NCBI RefSeq assembly: GCF_002113025.1
Contig: NZ_NEJH01000009.1
Coordinates: forward strand, 1-64,000
Direction of reading: 5' to 3'
Length of the DNA stretch: 64,000 nucleotides
Source: Pseudomonas sp. B28(2017)
Lineage (GTDB): Bacteria; Pseudomonadota; Gammaproteobacteria; Pseudomonadales; Pseudomonadaceae
A model generated the notes under the pieces. It was not told the DNA's origin. It ran no database searches and worked only from the letters and a program-made list of their open reading frames with translations. Positions within the stretch are counted from its first letter, which is position 1. Each line of letters opens with the position of its first letter. This document shows, piece after piece, positions 62,946-64,000 of this stretch. The position numbers and the translations under genes are program-made.

Positions 62946-63806
62946 ATGCGCCAAACTGTCGTTGCCTTGCGCTTTTCTTCGCTGTGCCTGTTTCCCCTGC
63001 TCCCCGTTTTTGCCAGCCCCGCCCATGCCGATGGGCAGCGGCAACTGGTCGACGCCATCAACGACTATCGCGCCCATCCGCAGCGCTGCGACCGGCGACC
63101 GACGCAACGTTTGTCCCCCCTGAAGCTCAAGTCGAACCTGGCCCTGCCCGTTGGTTATGGCGGTGGGTTGCGGGACCGGTTAAAGGCTTCCGGCTATCAG
63201 GCAACCATGGTGCGGTCGATCCGCGTGGTGGGTGCACGGGATGCCGATGAGGCATTCGATTTGTTCCAGGACGAACATTGCGCAGCACTGCTCGACAACC
63301 AATACGCCGATATCGGCGTCAGCCGCGCCGGGAGTGAGTGGCAAGTGGTGCTGGCGCGCCCGGTGCTCGACGGGCAAACCGGCGATCCACGCAGCGCCGC
63401 CCAGGCGTTACTGGCGCAGGTCAACGCAGCCCGGGCCAGGCCGCGCCTGTGTGGTCGCCAGCGCTTCGCCGCCGCGCGGCCGCTGTCCTGGAACGCCGCC
63501 CTCGGCGCCGCAGCCCAAGGCCATAGCAAGGCCATGGCCTACGGCAACTATTTCGCCCACCAGGACCCCGACGGCGACATGCCCTACGACCGTGCCAAGG
63601 CCGCCGGTTACCGAGGCCGGCAGATCGGTGAAAACATCGCCGCCGGGCAAGGTTCACCAAGCAAGGCCATGGCCGGCTGGCTCGCCAGCCCCGGGCACTG
63701 CGCCAACCTGATGAACCCGATGTTCACCCAGGTCGGTGCCGCTTACGCCACCAACGCGCGCAGCGACAACGGTGTTTACTGGACAATGCTGTTTGGCGCG
63801 CCTTGA
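62946..63806 (+). CDS. Exported CAP-domain protein, paralogue 2
   Basis: 286 aa, the same plan as the protein at 2145: signal peptide (MRQTVVALRFSSLCLFPLLP onward), N-terminal Cys-bearing region, and a C-terminal CAP domain (VNAARARPRLCGRQRF, YFAHQDPDG, IGENIAAGQG, SPGHCANLMNP). Both proteins are secreted and of unknown substrate. The ATG at 62946 gives the best signal peptide. Confidence 0.83.
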   Translation: MRQTVVALRFSSLCLFPLLPVFASPAHADGQRQLVDAINDYRAHPQRCDRRPTQRLSPLKLKSNLALPVGYGGGLRDRLKASGYQATMVRSIRVVGARDADEAFDLFQDEHCAALLDNQYADIGVSRAGSEWQVVLARPVLDGQTGDPRSAAQALLAQVNAARARPRLCGRQRFAAARPLSWNAALGAAAQGHSKAMAYGNYFAHQDPDGDMPYDRAKAAGYRGRQIGENIAAGQGSPSKAMAGWLASPGHCANLMNPMFTQVGAAYATNARSDNGVYWTMLFGAP

Positions 63807-63839
63807 GCCGCTGACCAACCCCACCTTGCGGGCATTAAA

Positions 63840-63860
63840 AAGCCCGCACTGGGCGGGCTT
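63840..63860. terminator. Terminator-like hairpin after the CAP gene
   Basis: AAGCCCGC, ACTGG loop, GCGGGCTT, 34 bp after the stop codon. T-rich on the minus strand; a weak T run on the plus strand. Confidence 0.6.
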
Positions 63861-63930
63861 CGCGGGTGAGTGTAAGTAGGTGGCCGGTGCTGGTCTCCGG
63901 CTTACAAGGTTTATCAGGCCTCCCACAAAA

Positions 63931-63948
63931 GAGTCATGAAACTGTAAT
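63931..63948 (+). promoter_or_regulatory. Candidate Pho box
   Basis: GAGTCATGAAACTGTAAT matches the PhoB consensus (CTGTCAT-AAAW-CTGTCAY) at about 14 of 18 positions, both half-sites included. It lies 52 bp from the window end and would control a gene beyond it. The last 194 bp hold only this and the hairpin at 63840. Confidence 0.45.
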
Positions 63949-64000
63949 GGAACTCTTCTGCTTCACACGGCATAAGGGCTGGATCCCAGCGCGGGGATCT

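Noticed and set aside
1..64000. tRNA, rRNA or prophage genes
   Set aside because: No cloverleaf-like conserved stretches, rRNA sequence, integrase or phage structural genes were recognised.

Overview
The window is a GC-rich bacterial chromosome segment that reads as Pseudomonas of the fluorescens group. The signs are the many REP palindromes (TGTGGGAGCGAGCCTGCTCGCG type), a cyanide-insensitive quinol oxidase, a Spu/Puu-type polyamine pathway, a 1-Cys peroxiredoxin of the LsfA type, and LysR/AraC-rich gene order. Identification rests on gene content and repeats only. No rRNA or tRNA gene was seen.

Layout: 1-1180, end of a glycosyltransferase and a sugar-nucleotide epimerase. 1382-2996, exported SleB-like hydrolase and a CAP-domain protein. 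3044-3478, REP pair and a long structured repeat. 3517-6114, cioAB with a 51-aa DUF2474 partner. 6242-17965, a molybdenum-cofactor/formate-dehydrogenase-like island: FdhF/YdeP oxidoreductase, moaA plus bestrophin channel, moaB-moeA, a LysR regulator, fdhD-moaC-moaD-moaE; miaE and an ANR-box-driven universal stress gene sit inside it. A decayed chromate transporter follows. 19281-24077, amine oxidase, DeoR regulator, ornithine decarboxylase. 24127-26725, PPK2 and a SulP transporter. 27046-33000, lipoprotein, AraC regulator, a 1-kb repeat field, a tyrosine-phosphatase/autotransporter fusion, and two exported low-complexity proteins. 33243-36457, an alpha/beta hydrolase, two unrecognised proteins and a winged-helix/TolB-like regulator. 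36742-47587, putrescine catabolism (PuuR-, PuuB-, PuuC-, PuuA- and PuuD-like) and polyamine ABC uptake. 48054-51279, ThpR and small hypotheticals. 51458-57605, lactate/glycolate permease with glcDEFG. 57660-63806, dienelactone hydrolase, LsfA-type peroxiredoxin, Tat aldo/keto reductase, hydrolase, a SufR-like regulator and a second CAP protein. A Pho-box-like site lies at the right edge.

Two regulatory circuits stand out. First, a 30-bp element, CGAT-N16-GYGATTRGAC (CAAT in one copy), precedes all five transcription units of the Mo-cofactor island and points toward each gene, including the LysR gene. I infer that it is the operator of that LysR protein. Second, GATAC direct repeats with an 11-bp period precede both unrecognised genes at 34449 and 34876. 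They lie next to a regulator whose N-terminal winged helix belongs to a class that binds such repeats; this is a candidate undescribed small system. A third notable item is a secreted tyrosine phosphatase fused to an autotransporter barrel.
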